NCBI GenBank assembly: GCA_023444055.1
Contig: JAEZRV010000007.1
Location: forward strand, 62,001 to 126,000
DNA: 64,000 nucleotides
Source: Bacillota bacterium
Lineage (GTDB): Bacteria > Bacillota > Clostridia > Acetivibrionales > DSM-1351
Reading direction: 5' to 3'
Position numbers and translations under genes: made by a program. The notes under the pieces were generated by a model that had not been told where the DNA came from, searched no databases, and saw nothing but the letters and a program-made list of their open reading frames with translations. Positions within the stretch are counted from its first letter, which is position 1. Every line of letters starts with the position of its first letter. This document shows positions 1 to 8,652 of this stretch, piece by piece.

Positions 1-374
1 ATCCAGATTCTATCCTTGCAAGCTTAATTAAAGATAATTCAGCTCAAATTACTGAATTGACAATATTTGAGGCTGCGAAAGCAGGAGATATTCAAGCTAA
101 AGAGTTATGCAAAGAATATGTGGATTATTTCGCAGAAGGTATGGCAAATATAGTAAATATACTTATGCCTGAAGTTGTTATTATAGCTGGTCCTATTAGT
201 AAATTAGGCAATGGACTTGTGAATCCCCTTGTTGAAATATTACGCGAGAGAATTTATGGAAGAGAAATTCACTTGCCTGAGTTTAAAATGGCTGAGATGG
301 GAACCGCTGGTATAATTGTTGGTGCTGCAATGCTAGGAGCTTTTAAAGATGCAAAACTAGATGAGTTTGTATAA
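1..374 (+). CDS. ROK-family glucokinase, C-terminal part
   Basis: This is the 3' end of a gene that begins before the window; reading frame 3 is open from base 3 to the stop at 372-374, giving about 123 residues. The fragment has the C-terminal lobe of a ROK (repressor, ORF, kinase) sugar kinase: an alpha-helical stretch, the VVIIAGPIS strand-turn that precedes the C-terminal nucleotide-binding element, and a GTAGIIVGAAMLG segment near the end, which is typical of Firmicutes glucokinases of about 310-320 residues. These enzymes phosphorylate glucose with ATP in the cytoplasm. The catalytic Asp and the zinc-binding Cys cluster lie upstream and cannot be checked, so a fructokinase or other ROK kinase is possible. 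Confidence 0.75.
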   Translation, partial: PDSILASLIKDNSAQITELTIFEAAKAGDIQAKELCKEYVDYFAEGMANIVNILMPEVVIIAGPISKLGNGLVNPLVEILRERIYGREIHLPEFKMAEMGTAGIIVGAAMLGAFKDAKLDEFV

Positions 375-447
375 GCTCGAAAGATAAATCAGTGCGAAAC
401 ATGGTACTTTTTCGAGCAACAAAAACCCACAAGTGGGTTTTTGACAG
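371..447 (+). repeat. Two-hairpin repeat element, copy 1
   Basis: This stretch of about 77 bases has two hairpins. The first has arms agctcgaa and ttcgagc around a 25-30 base loop; the second is aaaaacccac/gtgggttttt. The same layout with closely similar sequence, including the loop motif acatgg, occurs on the minus strand at 7274-7348. It starts at the stop codon of the glucokinase and could act as its terminator, but the match to the distant copy shows it is a repeated element and not only a terminator. Confidence 0.6.
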
Positions 448-618
448 TGTGGGTGTATAGATCAACTTGAAATTTAAATTTGTGCTAACATACTGCATTT
501 TCAAGCATGGAAAAGCCACAAGTGTCTTTTCCGTAGTTGTGTTATAGTGTGCTAACATAGTGCATTTTCAATAGCTTTTTAAGCAAAATTTTGTGCCCAA
601 AGTGGCGAGGAGGCTTAC
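448..618 (+). other. Spacer with a short direct repeat and a third hairpin
   Basis: Two copies of a 22-23 base direct repeat (core gtgctaacata, then tgcattttcaa) lie at about 482-504 and 550-572. Between them is a hairpin ggaaaagccacaagtg/tcttttcc, which resembles the second hairpin of the neighbouring repeat element. The SD gcgaggagg for the next gene is at its end. No coding sequence was seen. Confidence 0.4.
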
Positions 619-840
619 ATGGCGGAAATAAAATACGAAATAACAGAAAATATTGGTGCTTTGTCTGAGAATTCCAAGGGTTGGATAAAGGAACTAAATT
701 TAGTTAGCTGGAATGATAGAGCTCCAAAATACGATATAAGAGAATGGTCACCAGAACATGATAAAATGGGTAAAGGTGTAACTTTATCTCAAGAAGAACT
801 GGTTGAACTGAAAAGATTATTAAATAGTATAGACATTTAA
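619..840 (+). CDS. YdbC-family PC4-like nucleic acid-binding protein
   Basis: A 73-residue protein of the bacterial PC4-like (YdbC) family, small homodimeric single-stranded DNA/RNA-binding proteins related to the C-terminal domain of eukaryotic coactivator PC4. The family pattern is clear: an N-terminal beta-strand block, the WIKELNLVSWN strand, KYDIREWSPEHDKMGKGV in the middle and a C-terminal helix starting LSQEELVELKRLL. It normally spans the whole protein, and this copy is full length. SD gaggagg sits 9 bases before the ATG. It appears to be a single-gene unit followed by a strong hairpin element. The role in vivo is not well established for the family. Confidence 0.8.
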   Translation: MAEIKYEITENIGALSENSKGWIKELNLVSWNDRAPKYDIREWSPEHDKMGKGVTLSQEELVELKRLLNSIDI

Positions 841-860
841 AAGTTCTAGAAATGTTATTT

Positions 861-962
861 AAAGGCTGTTGCAAAGTATATTTACCGCACTATATTGTTT
901 TTGTTTGCTTTAAGTAACAAAAACAATATAGTACAGTTAAAAAATATAATGCAACAGCCTTT
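861..962. repeat. Fold-back hairpin element (ggctgttgca type)
   Basis: The outer arms aaaggctgttgca (861-873) and tgcaacagccttt (950-962) are perfect complements. Inside is a second perfect 17-bp stem, actatattgtttttgtt (889-905) with its complement at 916-932. An element built the same way, with related outer arms and also a 17-bp inner stem, lies at 58864-59011. It could work as a terminator for the PC4-like gene, but the T-run is poor, so it looks more like a small mobile fold-back element. Confidence 0.55.
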
Positions 963-1028
963 AGCTATCTTAGATAAAAATAAAGGTATTTCTTACCAAA
1001 AGATGGCATCTGTGAATAAAAAAATAAT

Positions 1029-1190
1029 TTATTTCTTTTCAAAGGATTGGCAATCAGTACATTGAACCACACTGGGATCAGATTCATGACAGCCAACTTG
1101 GATCTTTTCTAATGCACAGTAATCTTTAGAGTTGCTATGGTATTTGCAGCTAGTAACTGTGCAACCAATGCTAGGATTTATATCATTCAT
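1029..1190 (-). CDS. DUF1540 cysteine-rich small protein
   Basis: A 53-residue ORF read from ATG 1190 to TAA 1029. It starts MNDINPSIGCTVTSCKYHSN and carries the DUF1540 pattern of paired cysteines: C10 and C15, then C24, then C33, and a final C-x2-C (C43, C46) in CTDCQSF. DUF1540 proteins are very small Cys-rich proteins common in clostridia and bacilli. The cysteines suggest metal binding, but the function is not known. SD ggag lies about 8 bases upstream on the minus strand. It is monocistronic, between the fold-back element and the nrdD promoter region. Confidence 0.8.
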   Translation of the reverse strand: MNDINPSIGCTVTSCKYHSNSKDYCALEKIQVGCHESDPSVVQCTDCQSFEKK

Positions 1191-1524
1191 TTTATATCAC
1201 TCCAATTCTATTTTATATTGATGTAGCACAGTTATATTATTAATTTATTGCATATAAAATATTCAGTTATCTAAAAAAATTTCTTTAAAAAAACTGCATA
1301 AAAAGCTAAACTTTTCCAAATTTCTCCACATATAGTATTATGATTGTACACTCTCACATACAAAAATTTACCGTATTATTATATAATAGCTATTTTAAAA
1401 TTAACTTTATACTTCATTGTGAAATATTATACCAAAATCAAAGAGTCATTAAATGCTATGGTAAAGTTGAGTTATTATTATCTAACCTGCCGAAATCGAA
1501 TTATACTCAAAATATACGTTGTTG
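1191..1524. other. AT-rich intergenic region upstream of nrdD
   Basis: About 330 bases of AT-rich sequence between the divergent DUF1540 gene and nrdD. Two short overlapping open frames around 1340-1553 have no good ribosome site and no recognisable features, so I treat the region as noncoding. It must hold the divergent promoters. Confidence 0.4.
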
Positions 1525-1571
1525 ACACTATATGTTTGATAGTGATAGTATAAATACACAATATACAGCAT
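1525..1571 (+). promoter_or_regulatory. Tandem NrdR boxes upstream of nrdD
   Basis: Two 16-base matches to the NrdR consensus (acaCwATATaTwgtgt) are seen: acactatatgtttgat at 1525-1540 and acacaatatacagcat at 1556-1571. Their starts are 31 bases apart, three helical turns, which is the standard arrangement for NrdR repression of ribonucleotide reductase operons. A tentative -10 (tatagt or agtata) lies between them. An nrdR gene is not in the window. Confidence 0.65.
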
Positions 1572-1611
1572 GGTAAGATATGTAAATATTTGGAGAGGTG
1601 ACACAGCCGCA

Positions 1612-3924
1612 ATGATTACCAAAATCAAAAAGCGTGATGGAAGAGAAGTTCCTTTTAATATTGAAAAGATAGCAAATGCTATATTTAAGGCTGCAAGTGC
1701 AACTGGAGGTAAAGATTATAATACTGCTATCAGCTTAGCTGAAAAAGTAGTTGATTATATTGAATCAGTTTATAGAGAAAGACTTCCAGAAGTAGAAGAA
1801 ATACAAGATGCGGTTGAGAAAATTTTAATTGAGGCCGGACATGCTAGAACAGCCAAAGAGTTTATCCTGTATAGAGCAGAGCGCACTAGAACTCGTGAAA
1901 TGAATACAAGACTTATGAAAGTCTATGAAGAATTAACGTTTAAAGAGGCAAAAGATAATGATTTAAAACGTGAAAATGCTAATATTGATACTGATACAGC
2001 AATGGGAACTATGCTTAAGTATGGTTCAGAAGGTGCTAAACAATTTTATGAAATGTATATACTTAAGACTGAGCATGCAAAGGCACATAATGAAGGGGAT
2101 ATACATATTCATGATTTAGACTTTCTAACCTTGACTACTACATGCTGTCAAATAGATATAGTAAAATTGTTTAAAAATGGTTTTAGTACTGGTCATGGTC
2201 ATCTTAGAGAACCAAATGATATAAATAGTTATGCCGCTTTAGCGTGTATCGCAATTCAGTCAAATCAAAATGATCAACATGGTGGACAAAGTATCCCAAA
2301 TTTTGATTATGGGATGTCAATAGGAGTAGCAAAAACATATGTCAAAGGTTACAAGCAGAATTTATGCAAAACTTTAGAACTACTTGGTGATAAGGAATTA
2401 TCAAAAGAGATAGATTTAATTTGTGAGACAATCGAAAAAGAGCACAATCTTAAGCCATCATTAAATAAGATGGAGCAATATATAAAAATTGAGAAAAAAT
2501 ATCTTCAAGAGTATGTTGATGATAAAAATATTTTAGATAAAGCGCAGGCTTTTGCAATTAAAAAAACAGACTCTGAGACAGATAAGATAACATATCAAGC
2601 AATGGAAGCATTTGTTCATAACTTAAATACAATGCATAGTCGTGCAGGTGCGCAGACTCCATTTAGTTCAATAAATTACGGAACGGATACATCACCAGAG
2701 GGAAGATTGGTAATTAAAAATTTATTACTGGCTACAGAAAGTGGTCTTGGGAATGGTGAAACTCCTATTTTTCCAATACATATTTTCAAAGTTAAGGATG
2801 GTATTAACTACAACGATGGAGATCCAAACTATGACTTATTCAAACTAGCTTGCAGAGTAAGTGCAAAGAGATTATTTCCTAACTTCTCATTTTTGGATGC
2901 ACCTTACAATTTGCAGTATTACAGGGAAGGATATCCTGAAACAGAAATTGCATACATGGGTTGCAGGACTAGAGTAATTGGCAATACATATGATAGTTCA
3001 AGAGAAACTATATTTGGCAGAGGAAATTTAAGCTTTACTACTATAAATTTGCCTAGAATAGCTCTAAAGTCTCATAAAAACTTAAATCTGTTTTTTGAAG
3101 AATTGGATAATAAAATAGATTTGGTCATCGAACAGCTTTATGAAAGATATCTTATTCAGGCAAAGAAAAAAGTTAAAAACTATCCATTTCTTATGGGACA
3201 AGGTATTTGGATTGATTCTGACAAGCTAGGATGGGATGATGAGGTTGGAGAGGTTCTGAAGCATGGGACACTTTCAGTTGGTTTTATAGGTTTAGCTGAG
3301 TGCCTTAAATTTCTTATAGGAAAGCATCATGGTGAGTCTGAGCAGGCACAGAATCTAGGTCTTGAAATAATTGGATACATGAGAAAGAGAATGGATGATG
3401 CAAGTAAAACATATAATATGAATTTTTCTTTATTAGCAACACCTGCAGAGGGCACATCAGGACGCTTTATTAAATACGATAAAAAGATTTTTGGAGAAAT
3501 TGAAGGTGTTACGGATAGGGAATACTATACTAACAGCTTCCATGTGCCTGTTTATTATAAAACAAATGCAATTGACAAGATAAATATCGAGGCTCCTTAC
3601 CATGAGTTGACAAATGCAGGTCATATAACCTACGTAGAGATTGATGGTGATCCTCTTAACAATCTTGAAGCTTTTGAAAAGATTGTTAAAGCTATGAAGG
3701 AAGCAGGAATAGGGTATGGATCTGTCAACCATCCTGTAGATAGGGACCCAGTATGCGGATATACTGGAATAATTGGAGATACATGTCCTAAGTGCGGCAG
3801 AGAGGAAGAAGAAGGTGCTTACTTTGAAAGGATCAGACGAATAACTGGTTACTTAGTTGGTACTTTAGATCGTTTTAACAATGCAAAGCTGGCTGAGGTT
3901 CGTGATAGAGTAACTCATATGTAG
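1612..3924 (+). CDS. nrdD: Anaerobic (class III) ribonucleoside-triphosphate reductase
   Basis: A 770-residue glycyl-radical enzyme that reduces ribonucleoside triphosphates to deoxyribonucleotides without oxygen. An N-terminal ATP-cone (residues about 1-90, starting with MITKIKKRDGREVPFN) is followed by the ten-stranded barrel. The C-terminus holds zinc-ligand cysteines C715, C725 and C728 and the radical-carrying Gly746 in RITGYLVG. The frame is open to an earlier ATG at 1570, but that codon lies inside the second NrdR box, while the ATG at 1612 has the SD ggagaggtg upstream and gives the usual N-terminus. Forms an operon with nrdG 42 bases downstream. Regulation by NrdR is likely from the tandem boxes. 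Only three C-terminal Cys ligands are obvious; the residue where a fourth might be expected is Asp (DPVC). Confidence 0.95.
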   Translation: MITKIKKRDGREVPFNIEKIANAIFKAASATGGKDYNTAISLAEKVVDYIESVYRERLPEVEEIQDAVEKILIEAGHARTAKEFILYRAERTRTREMNTRLMKVYEELTFKEAKDNDLKRENANIDTDTAMGTMLKYGSEGAKQFYEMYILKTEHAKAHNEGDIHIHDLDFLTLTTTCCQIDIVKLFKNGFSTGHGHLREPNDINSYAALACIAIQSNQNDQHGGQSIPNFDYGMSIGVAKTYVKGYKQNLCKTLELLGDKELSKEIDLICETIEKEHNLKPSLNKMEQYIKIEKKYLQEYVDDKNILDKAQAFAIKKTDSETDKITYQAMEAFVHNLNTMHSRAGAQTPFSSINYGTDTSPEGRLVIKNLLLATESGLGNGETPIFPIHIFKVKDGINYNDGDPNYDLFKLACRVSAKRLFPNFSFLDAPYNLQYYREGYPETEIAYMGCRTRVIGNTYDSSRETIFGRGNLSFTTINLPRIALKSHKNLNLFFEELDNKIDLVIEQLYERYLIQAKKKVKNYPFLMGQGIWIDSDKLGWDDEVGEVLKHGTLSVGFIGLAECLKFLIGKHHGESEQAQNLGLEIIGYMRKRMDDASKTYNMNFSLLATPAEGTSGRFIKYDKKIFGEIEGVTDREYYTNSFHVPVYYKTNAIDKINIEAPYHELTNAGHITYVEIDGDPLNNLEAFEKIVKAMKEAGIGYGSVNHPVDRDPVCGYTGIIGDTCPKCGREEEEGAYFERIRRITGYLVGTLDRFNNAKLAEVRDRVTHM

Positions 3925-3966
3925 AAGATATTTGAAAGAAACAAAGTTATTTATTGTGAGGTCAAA

Positions 3967-4476
3967 ATGAGCAAGAAAATAAAAGTTTCGGGAATTGTAA
4001 ATGAATCAATAGTTGATGGTCCTGGTATTAGAATGGTTATATTTGCCCAGGGCTGCAAGCATAAATGCAAAGGATGCCATAATCCAGCCACTCACTCATT
4101 TGATGGTGGGAAATTAGTTGGTATAGATGAAATTGTAAGTAGTATTGAGAAAAACTATTTACTAGATGGCGTTACATTGAGTGGTGGAGATCCCTTTGAA
4201 CAGGCAGAAACATTCGCTGAATTGGCTAGAGAAGTTAAGAAAATGGGTAAGAATGTGATTACATATACGGGATATACCTTTGAGCAGCTAATGAAATATT
4301 CTTCTGAAAGAAAGGGCTATAGGGAACTTCTAGAAAACACTGACATGCTGGTAGATGGTCCATTTGTTCTGGAGGAAAAAAGCTTACAATTAAAATTTAA
4401 AGGCTCAAAGAATCAGCGAATTATAGATGTGCCAAAAAGTATTAAAAACAAAAAAATATCACTAGCAATTGAATAA
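3967..4476 (+). CDS. nrdG: Anaerobic ribonucleotide reductase activating protein
   Basis: A 169-residue radical SAM enzyme that installs the glycyl radical on NrdD. The cluster motif C-x3-C-x2-C is present in QGCKHKCKGCHNP (cysteines near residues 30, 34 and 37), followed by the glycine-rich SAM-binding segment TLSGGDPFEQ and the usual GPFVLEEKS segment. The length matches the NrdG family. It follows nrdD by 42 bases with SD gtgaggtc, and an intrinsic terminator closes the operon 12 bases after the stop. Confidence 0.95.
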   Translation: MSKKIKVSGIVNESIVDGPGIRMVIFAQGCKHKCKGCHNPATHSFDGGKLVGIDEIVSSIEKNYLLDGVTLSGGDPFEQAETFAELAREVKKMGKNVITYTGYTFEQLMKYSSERKGYRELLENTDMLVDGPFVLEEKSLQLKFKGSKNQRIIDVPKSIKNKKISLAIE

Positions 4477-4487
4477 GATTAATCACG

Positions 4488-4525
4488 GAGTATCAATCTG
4501 TATTATACTAGATTGATACTCTTTT
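4488..4525 (+). terminator. Terminator of nrdDG
   Basis: Perfect 12-bp stem gagtatcaatct (4488-4499) / agattgatactc (4510-4521), a 10-base loop, then tttt. Confidence 0.8.
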
Positions 4526-4581
4526 AATGATAGTACTATAGATAAAATTATCTAAATATTGTAGATAAATTATGTAAATAA

Positions 4582-5421
4582 TCAGATTTCTTTTAAATGA
4601 ACCTTTTCAAAATAACATCTCGCTGCTCCAACAGCTGTAGCATATTCAGCATATTGAGGAATCTGAAAATTAACATCGTAGAGCTTACTAAGTTTACTAA
4701 AAATGGATTCTGACTGAGGGACATTTGTTAAGTTACCTGTTAAAACTACATCCTTGGTATTATCTATTCTTGTATTAAAAACAGCAACCATACCTATTGT
4801 CTGAAAAACTAAATTAATTATACCCAATGCTAAATCTGCATTAGTTACCAAGTCACTAATTTTTCCAAAGTTAGAGGCTGTTGTTTCACTTGGTAGAGTT
4901 TCTAATACTTCCTTTGATATATCACCAATTGTAAGATCTACATGTGATAAGTCTCCGTCCTTTGCGGTTTCTATCAATTCATTAAAATTTCGTACATTCA
5001 GCATTCTATTTGAAAGACCTAATAAAGTACCACCGCCGACACCCGTTCCACCTAAATGTACAGCAGAGTTGTTTTCTGCCTTGACTAGAGCTGTACCAGT
5101 ACCCATACTAACAATAATTGCTTTTTTTAAACCACTTAAGAAAAGACCACCTAATCCTATTGCCATAAATTCATCAACCCTTGCAGTGGGTATACCAAAC
5201 AACTTATTATTTATGAACGAAGAACCAACTCCTGTTATCATAATCCTTTCAACGTCTTCTATCTTCAGTAAGTTTGCATTTAGAAATTTACCAAAAGCAC
5301 CATAAACTGATGCAATAGGGTCAGTTGCACGAACAAGCGAAGGGTTTATTATGTGTTCTCCATCAAAACCAACTATCTTGGTAGTACTTCCACCTATATC
5401 TATTCCAATAACTTTACCCAC
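4582..5421 (-). CDS. coaW: Type II pantothenate kinase
   Basis: A 279-residue ASKHA-fold kinase of the type II pantothenate kinase family, first step of coenzyme A synthesis in the cytoplasm. Visible features are the N-terminal phosphate-1 loop GIDIGGSTTKIVGFDG, the segment MITGVGSSFI and the adenosine/phosphate-2 region VSMGTGTALVKAEN followed by GGTGVGGGTLLGLS. The length fits bacterial homologues (260-280). The start is a GTG with SD aaggag 8 bases upstream. It is transcribed alone, towards nrdG. Type II enzymes in staphylococci are poorly inhibited by CoA; whether that holds here cannot be read from the sequence. Confidence 0.85.
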   Translation of the reverse strand: MGKVIGIDIGGSTTKIVGFDGEHIINPSLVRATDPIASVYGAFGKFLNANLLKIEDVERIMITGVGSSFINNKLFGIPTARVDEFMAIGLGGLFLSGLKKAIIVSMGTGTALVKAENNSAVHLGGTGVGGGTLLGLSNRMLNVRNFNELIETAKDGDLSHVDLTIGDISKEVLETLPSETTASNFGKISDLVTNADLALGIINLVFQTIGMVAVFNTRIDNTKDVVLTGNLTNVPQSESIFSKLSKLYDVNFQIPQYAEYATAVGAARCYFEKVHLKEI

Positions 5422-5626
5422 GAAAACACTCCTTAAAAAATAATAAAAATATACAAAAAGCTATAAATAACTGCTTGAATACAAAGCACTATTAATTCGC
5501 CATTTTGATTCATAATCTTTAATGACAGTTATCCCAAATTTTAATTCGATTTATATTATAGCATAGTGTAAGCAAAGTAATAATTTAATATTATTTTTGC
5601 CAGTAAATTGTCCTTAGTGAAAATTG

Positions 5627-7258
5627 CTAAGCTCTGGTGAACATTTTTACCAAAGCAATCCCAACACCAGTAATACCTTCTCCGCCTAGCAAGCCTGAAG
5701 CCGTAACAGTTCCAGTTTCATCCTTAGACTTACCTTTTACAAGGTCAATAACGAAGCGAATAACTCCTCCTAAAAATACAGATGAAGAAATATAGAAGGG
5801 GAGATAAATACCGATTCCTAGAGTGGCTGTCGGTAGACCTAAAAGATATAGAATAGCACCAATTATGGCTGCAATCCCGAAAACTAACGGTTCACCAATT
5901 CCGTTAATCATCGAAGTTACGCCCACTGCTTGACCTGCTGGTAATGCAGTATCAGTTCCAACTTCACCAAACTGAATTATAATGGCAAATAGCGCAAGTG
6001 TTGCAATTATTGTCCCAAATACTCCTCCAACAATTTGCGAAATAAGCTGTGCTTTTGGATTAGTTCCAAGAACCTGTCCGGTTTTATAATCATTGAATAA
6101 ATCACCAGAAAAACCGCTTGCTACAGCTACACAGGCTGCTACCATAAAAGCATCAGTTGCATCAATATCCACAAAAATTCGTATTCCTAAAAGAACGATG
6201 ATACCAAATATCTCCATCGGATTAAGTCCGGTCTGACCTGTGATGGTAGCTGCCATAAAGGATACAATGAATATTCCGATAATTAGTAAAACAGAAGGAA
6301 CAACAGCCAATCCACTGACAATAGTAAAAATAAATGCTAAACCTGTTGCAATAATAATTAATATTCTGCCGGAGCTCATAAATTTCTTTTTATTAGAATT
6401 GATAAAATCATTTGAGCCTTCTTTTTTAAGAATTTTTTTAATTGCTGATATTATTATTCCTATTAGAACACCAATACCTGTACCAACCATAAGTCCAATA
6501 CCTGTGCTTGTTTTAAAAGCGGAGGCAGCGGCAGCATCTGCAAATAATCCAAGCTTAGGGCCAAATGGTATAATAAATGCATTTGAGAATAATGCTCCAA
6601 GAAACCAAATACCCGTATATAATGCTCCTAAAATATAACCCATACCTACAGCCATTGGTGAATTCCATGCAATCATAGTACTTTTATACATAAGTACTTG
6701 TGGTATAAGTGCGAGCTGATCTCTTATAAATGTATATATTGCTGATGCAATCATACTACCAAAAAGGACAATTGATTTCTTGCCACCTTCATCTCCAGCT
6801 TTAATAGTTTCAGCAGCAGCTAATCCAATAGGGTAAGGGAGACCACCATTTTTCACTATAAATCTATATCTTAAAATATAGGAAGTAACGGTACCAAAAA
6901 GCATACCTGAAATTGAAATAGTTAAAACCTTTACAAAATTATCTGAAAAACTTGATGGATTTTTCCAAATACCCATTATCCATAGGCCTGGAAGAGTAAA
7001 GGCTAAACCTCCTGCAACCATTGAACCTGCTGACATGGCAGTCTGAGTAATATTGATTTCATTGTTAGTAGTTTTTCCAAATAGTTTTAATAGTGCCATT
7101 GAAAAAACAGCTACAAAAATTGTAGGCCAGGGGAGAGCACTCATTCGAAGTGCAACATACATCGAACTTGCTGTAATAACGCAAGACCCCAGAGCTCCGA
7201 AAATTAAGCTTCTAAGCGACAATTGCTCAATACCTAAAAAATTTCTCTCTTTACGCAT
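5627..7258 (-). CDS. OPT-family oligopeptide transporter
   Basis: A 543-residue integral membrane protein of the OPT (oligopeptide transporter) family. Many hydrophobic helices are interrupted by loops rich in Gly and Pro; the N-terminus reads LRSLIFGALGSCVITASSMY and the middle holds GLPYPIGLAAAETIKAG, a region typical of prokaryotic OPT proteins. Family members import peptides or metal chelates by proton coupling; the substrate cannot be told here. The start at 7258 has SD gaggagg 5 bases upstream; an in-frame ATG 24 bases earlier lacks an SD. Its 5' leader is the two-hairpin repeat element at 7274-7348, whose second hairpin ends a few bases before the ribosome site. Confidence 0.85.
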   Translation of the reverse strand: MRKERNFLGIEQLSLRSLIFGALGSCVITASSMYVALRMSALPWPTIFVAVFSMALLKLFGKTTNNEINITQTAMSAGSMVAGGLAFTLPGLWIMGIWKNPSSFSDNFVKVLTISISGMLFGTVTSYILRYRFIVKNGGLPYPIGLAAAETIKAGDEGGKKSIVLFGSMIASAIYTFIRDQLALIPQVLMYKSTMIAWNSPMAVGMGYILGALYTGIWFLGALFSNAFIIPFGPKLGLFADAAAASAFKTSTGIGLMVGTGIGVLIGIIISAIKKILKKEGSNDFINSNKKKFMSSGRILIIIATGLAFIFTIVSGLAVVPSVLLIIGIFIVSFMAATITGQTGLNPMEIFGIIVLLGIRIFVDIDATDAFMVAACVAVASGFSGDLFNDYKTGQVLGTNPKAQLISQIVGGVFGTIIATLALFAIIIQFGEVGTDTALPAGQAVGVTSMINGIGEPLVFGIAAIIGAILYLLGLPTATLGIGIYLPFYISSSVFLGGVIRFVIDLVKGKSKDETGTVTASGLLGGEGITGVGIALVKMFTRA

Positions 7259-7273
7259 TATAACCTCCTCATA

Positions 7274-7348
7274 AACTGGCAAAAACCACTTGTGGTTTTT
7301 GGAGCTCGAAAAATGTCCATGTTGTACAAACTATTTATTCGAGCTAAT
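7274..7348 (-). repeat. Two-hairpin repeat element, copy 2 (leader of the OPT gene)
   Basis: Read on the minus strand this matches the element at 371-447: agctcgaa, a 25-30 base loop containing acatgg, ttcgagct, then the hairpin aaaaaccac/gtggttttt and a shared tail ttttgccagt (ttttgacagt in copy 1). It lies in the untranslated leader of the OPT transporter, a few bases before its SD. An intrinsic terminator, an attenuator or a small mobile repeat are all possible. Confidence 0.6.
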
Positions 7349-7737
7349 AACCTCCACACCAATTTTTGGCTTAAAAAATAATATTAATACACAATTTTGG
7401 GCTTTTTTAAGTAAAAAAATTGCTATAAACACAGTATATTATAACTCATTTAGTTTACATGTTACACAAATAATAGCATATTTATTCATATTTACAACCT
7501 AATAAATGTGCTATCAATATCTATAATAACAACATCAAAGTTATTTAAATTCAAAATGTATTTGATGTAACTTAACATTTATGTAAAATAAAGGATGGTA
7601 ATATTGTAACCTAAATGCTATAATTATTAAAAAATGATTATAAATATTACGTGTATCTAAATAATACGTGTAATATTAAAAAATTTGATACACAAATGAT
7701 AGTTTACTGTGATTTAAAAATAATCTAGCAGTAGCCA
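7349..7737. other. Divergent intergenic region with an inverted repeat
   Basis: AT-rich region of about 390 bases between the OPT gene and the NYN-domain gene. The only structure I see is an interrupted inverted repeat, aatattac (7643-7650) with gtaatatt (7670-7677), about 60 bases before the NYN gene. It could be an operator. No gene was found. Confidence 0.3.
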
Positions 7738-8535
7738 ATGAAAGGGGCAAAATGTAAAATGGAATCTGGCGAAATGAGGTTAGCAGTACTTATTGATGCG
7801 GAGAATGTACCTTATTGCAACATAAAAGGCATAATGGAAGAGATCGCTAAGTATGGCACACCTACAATTAAGAGAATATATGCTGACTGGACAAAACCTA
7901 CTGTCTCAGGATGGAAAAATGTTTTATTAGAAAATGCTATTACTCCAATACAACAATATAGTTATACTAGTGGAAAGAATTCATCAGATTCAGCAATGAT
8001 TATTGATGCAATGGACATACTATATACAGAAAAGGTAGAAGGTTTTTGTATAATATCAAGTGATAGCGATTTTACAAGGTTAGTTATTAGATTACGAGAA
8101 GCAGGCATGAAGGTATTCGGAATTGGTGAAAGGAAAACTCCAAGTCCATTTATTGCAGCGTGTGATAAGTTCACATATATAGAAATAATTAGTGCTTCAT
8201 CGCACAATAATAATACTTTTGAAAATGAGCCTAAAAAGGAAGGCGTAACTGAAAAAGAACAGAGAAATGGTACTGTAGCTATTGGCAAGGATATAATCAA
8301 TTTAATTGCTGTTTCTATTAATGACGTTGAAGATGAAAATGGATGGGCATTTCTTGGAGATGTTGGTAACTTAATAAATAAAAAGCAACCTGATTTTGAC
8401 CCTAGAAATTTTGGTTTCTATAAATTAACTCATCTTATTAGAAAACTAAAAGAATTTGAGATTGAGGAAAGAGACACAAACAATTCAAAAATCAAGCATA
8501 TCTATGTTAGAAATAAAAATAACATTGTAAAGTAA
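7738..8535 (+). CDS. NYN-domain protein with C-terminal OST-HTH/LOTUS domain
   Basis: A 265-residue protein. Residues about 12-145 form a NYN (PIN-like) ribonuclease domain: an LIDAENVPY strand with the first acidic residue, the SSDSAMIIDAMD segment with further acidic residues and CIISSDSDFTRL with the last, as in LabA/MARF1-type RNases. After a low-complexity linker rich in E, K and N, residues about 185-260 resemble an OST-HTH (LOTUS) RNA-binding winged helix, ending in a basic tail. The likely role is RNA cleavage or RNA binding. The start is uncertain: ATG 7738 has no clear SD, and in-frame ATGs at 7759 and 7774 are alternatives. It is followed closely by ylxM but probably transcribed separately. 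Confidence 0.75.
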   Translation: MKGAKCKMESGEMRLAVLIDAENVPYCNIKGIMEEIAKYGTPTIKRIYADWTKPTVSGWKNVLLENAITPIQQYSYTSGKNSSDSAMIIDAMDILYTEKVEGFCIISSDSDFTRLVIRLREAGMKVFGIGERKTPSPFIAACDKFTYIEIISASSHNNNTFENEPKKEGVTEKEQRNGTVAIGKDIINLIAVSINDVEDENGWAFLGDVGNLINKKQPDFDPRNFGFYKLTHLIRKLKEFEIEERDTNNSKIKHIYVRNKNNIVK

Positions 8536-8652
8536 AAATACTTGACAATGTATTTAAATTGTTTTAGAATAAGTCGTAAAGCAAAATCACTTTACATGCT
8601 TTGGTTTTATTGAGTGCATTTTCAATTTATCATGTGCCTCATGGAGGTTTCG

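Noticed and set aside
1340..1553. Two overlapping short open frames upstream of nrdD
   Set aside because: No ribosome site, AT-driven composition, and they run into the NrdR boxes.
6240..6638. 132-codon plus-strand frame inside the OPT transporter gene
   Set aside because: Antisense shadow of a hydrophobic coding region.
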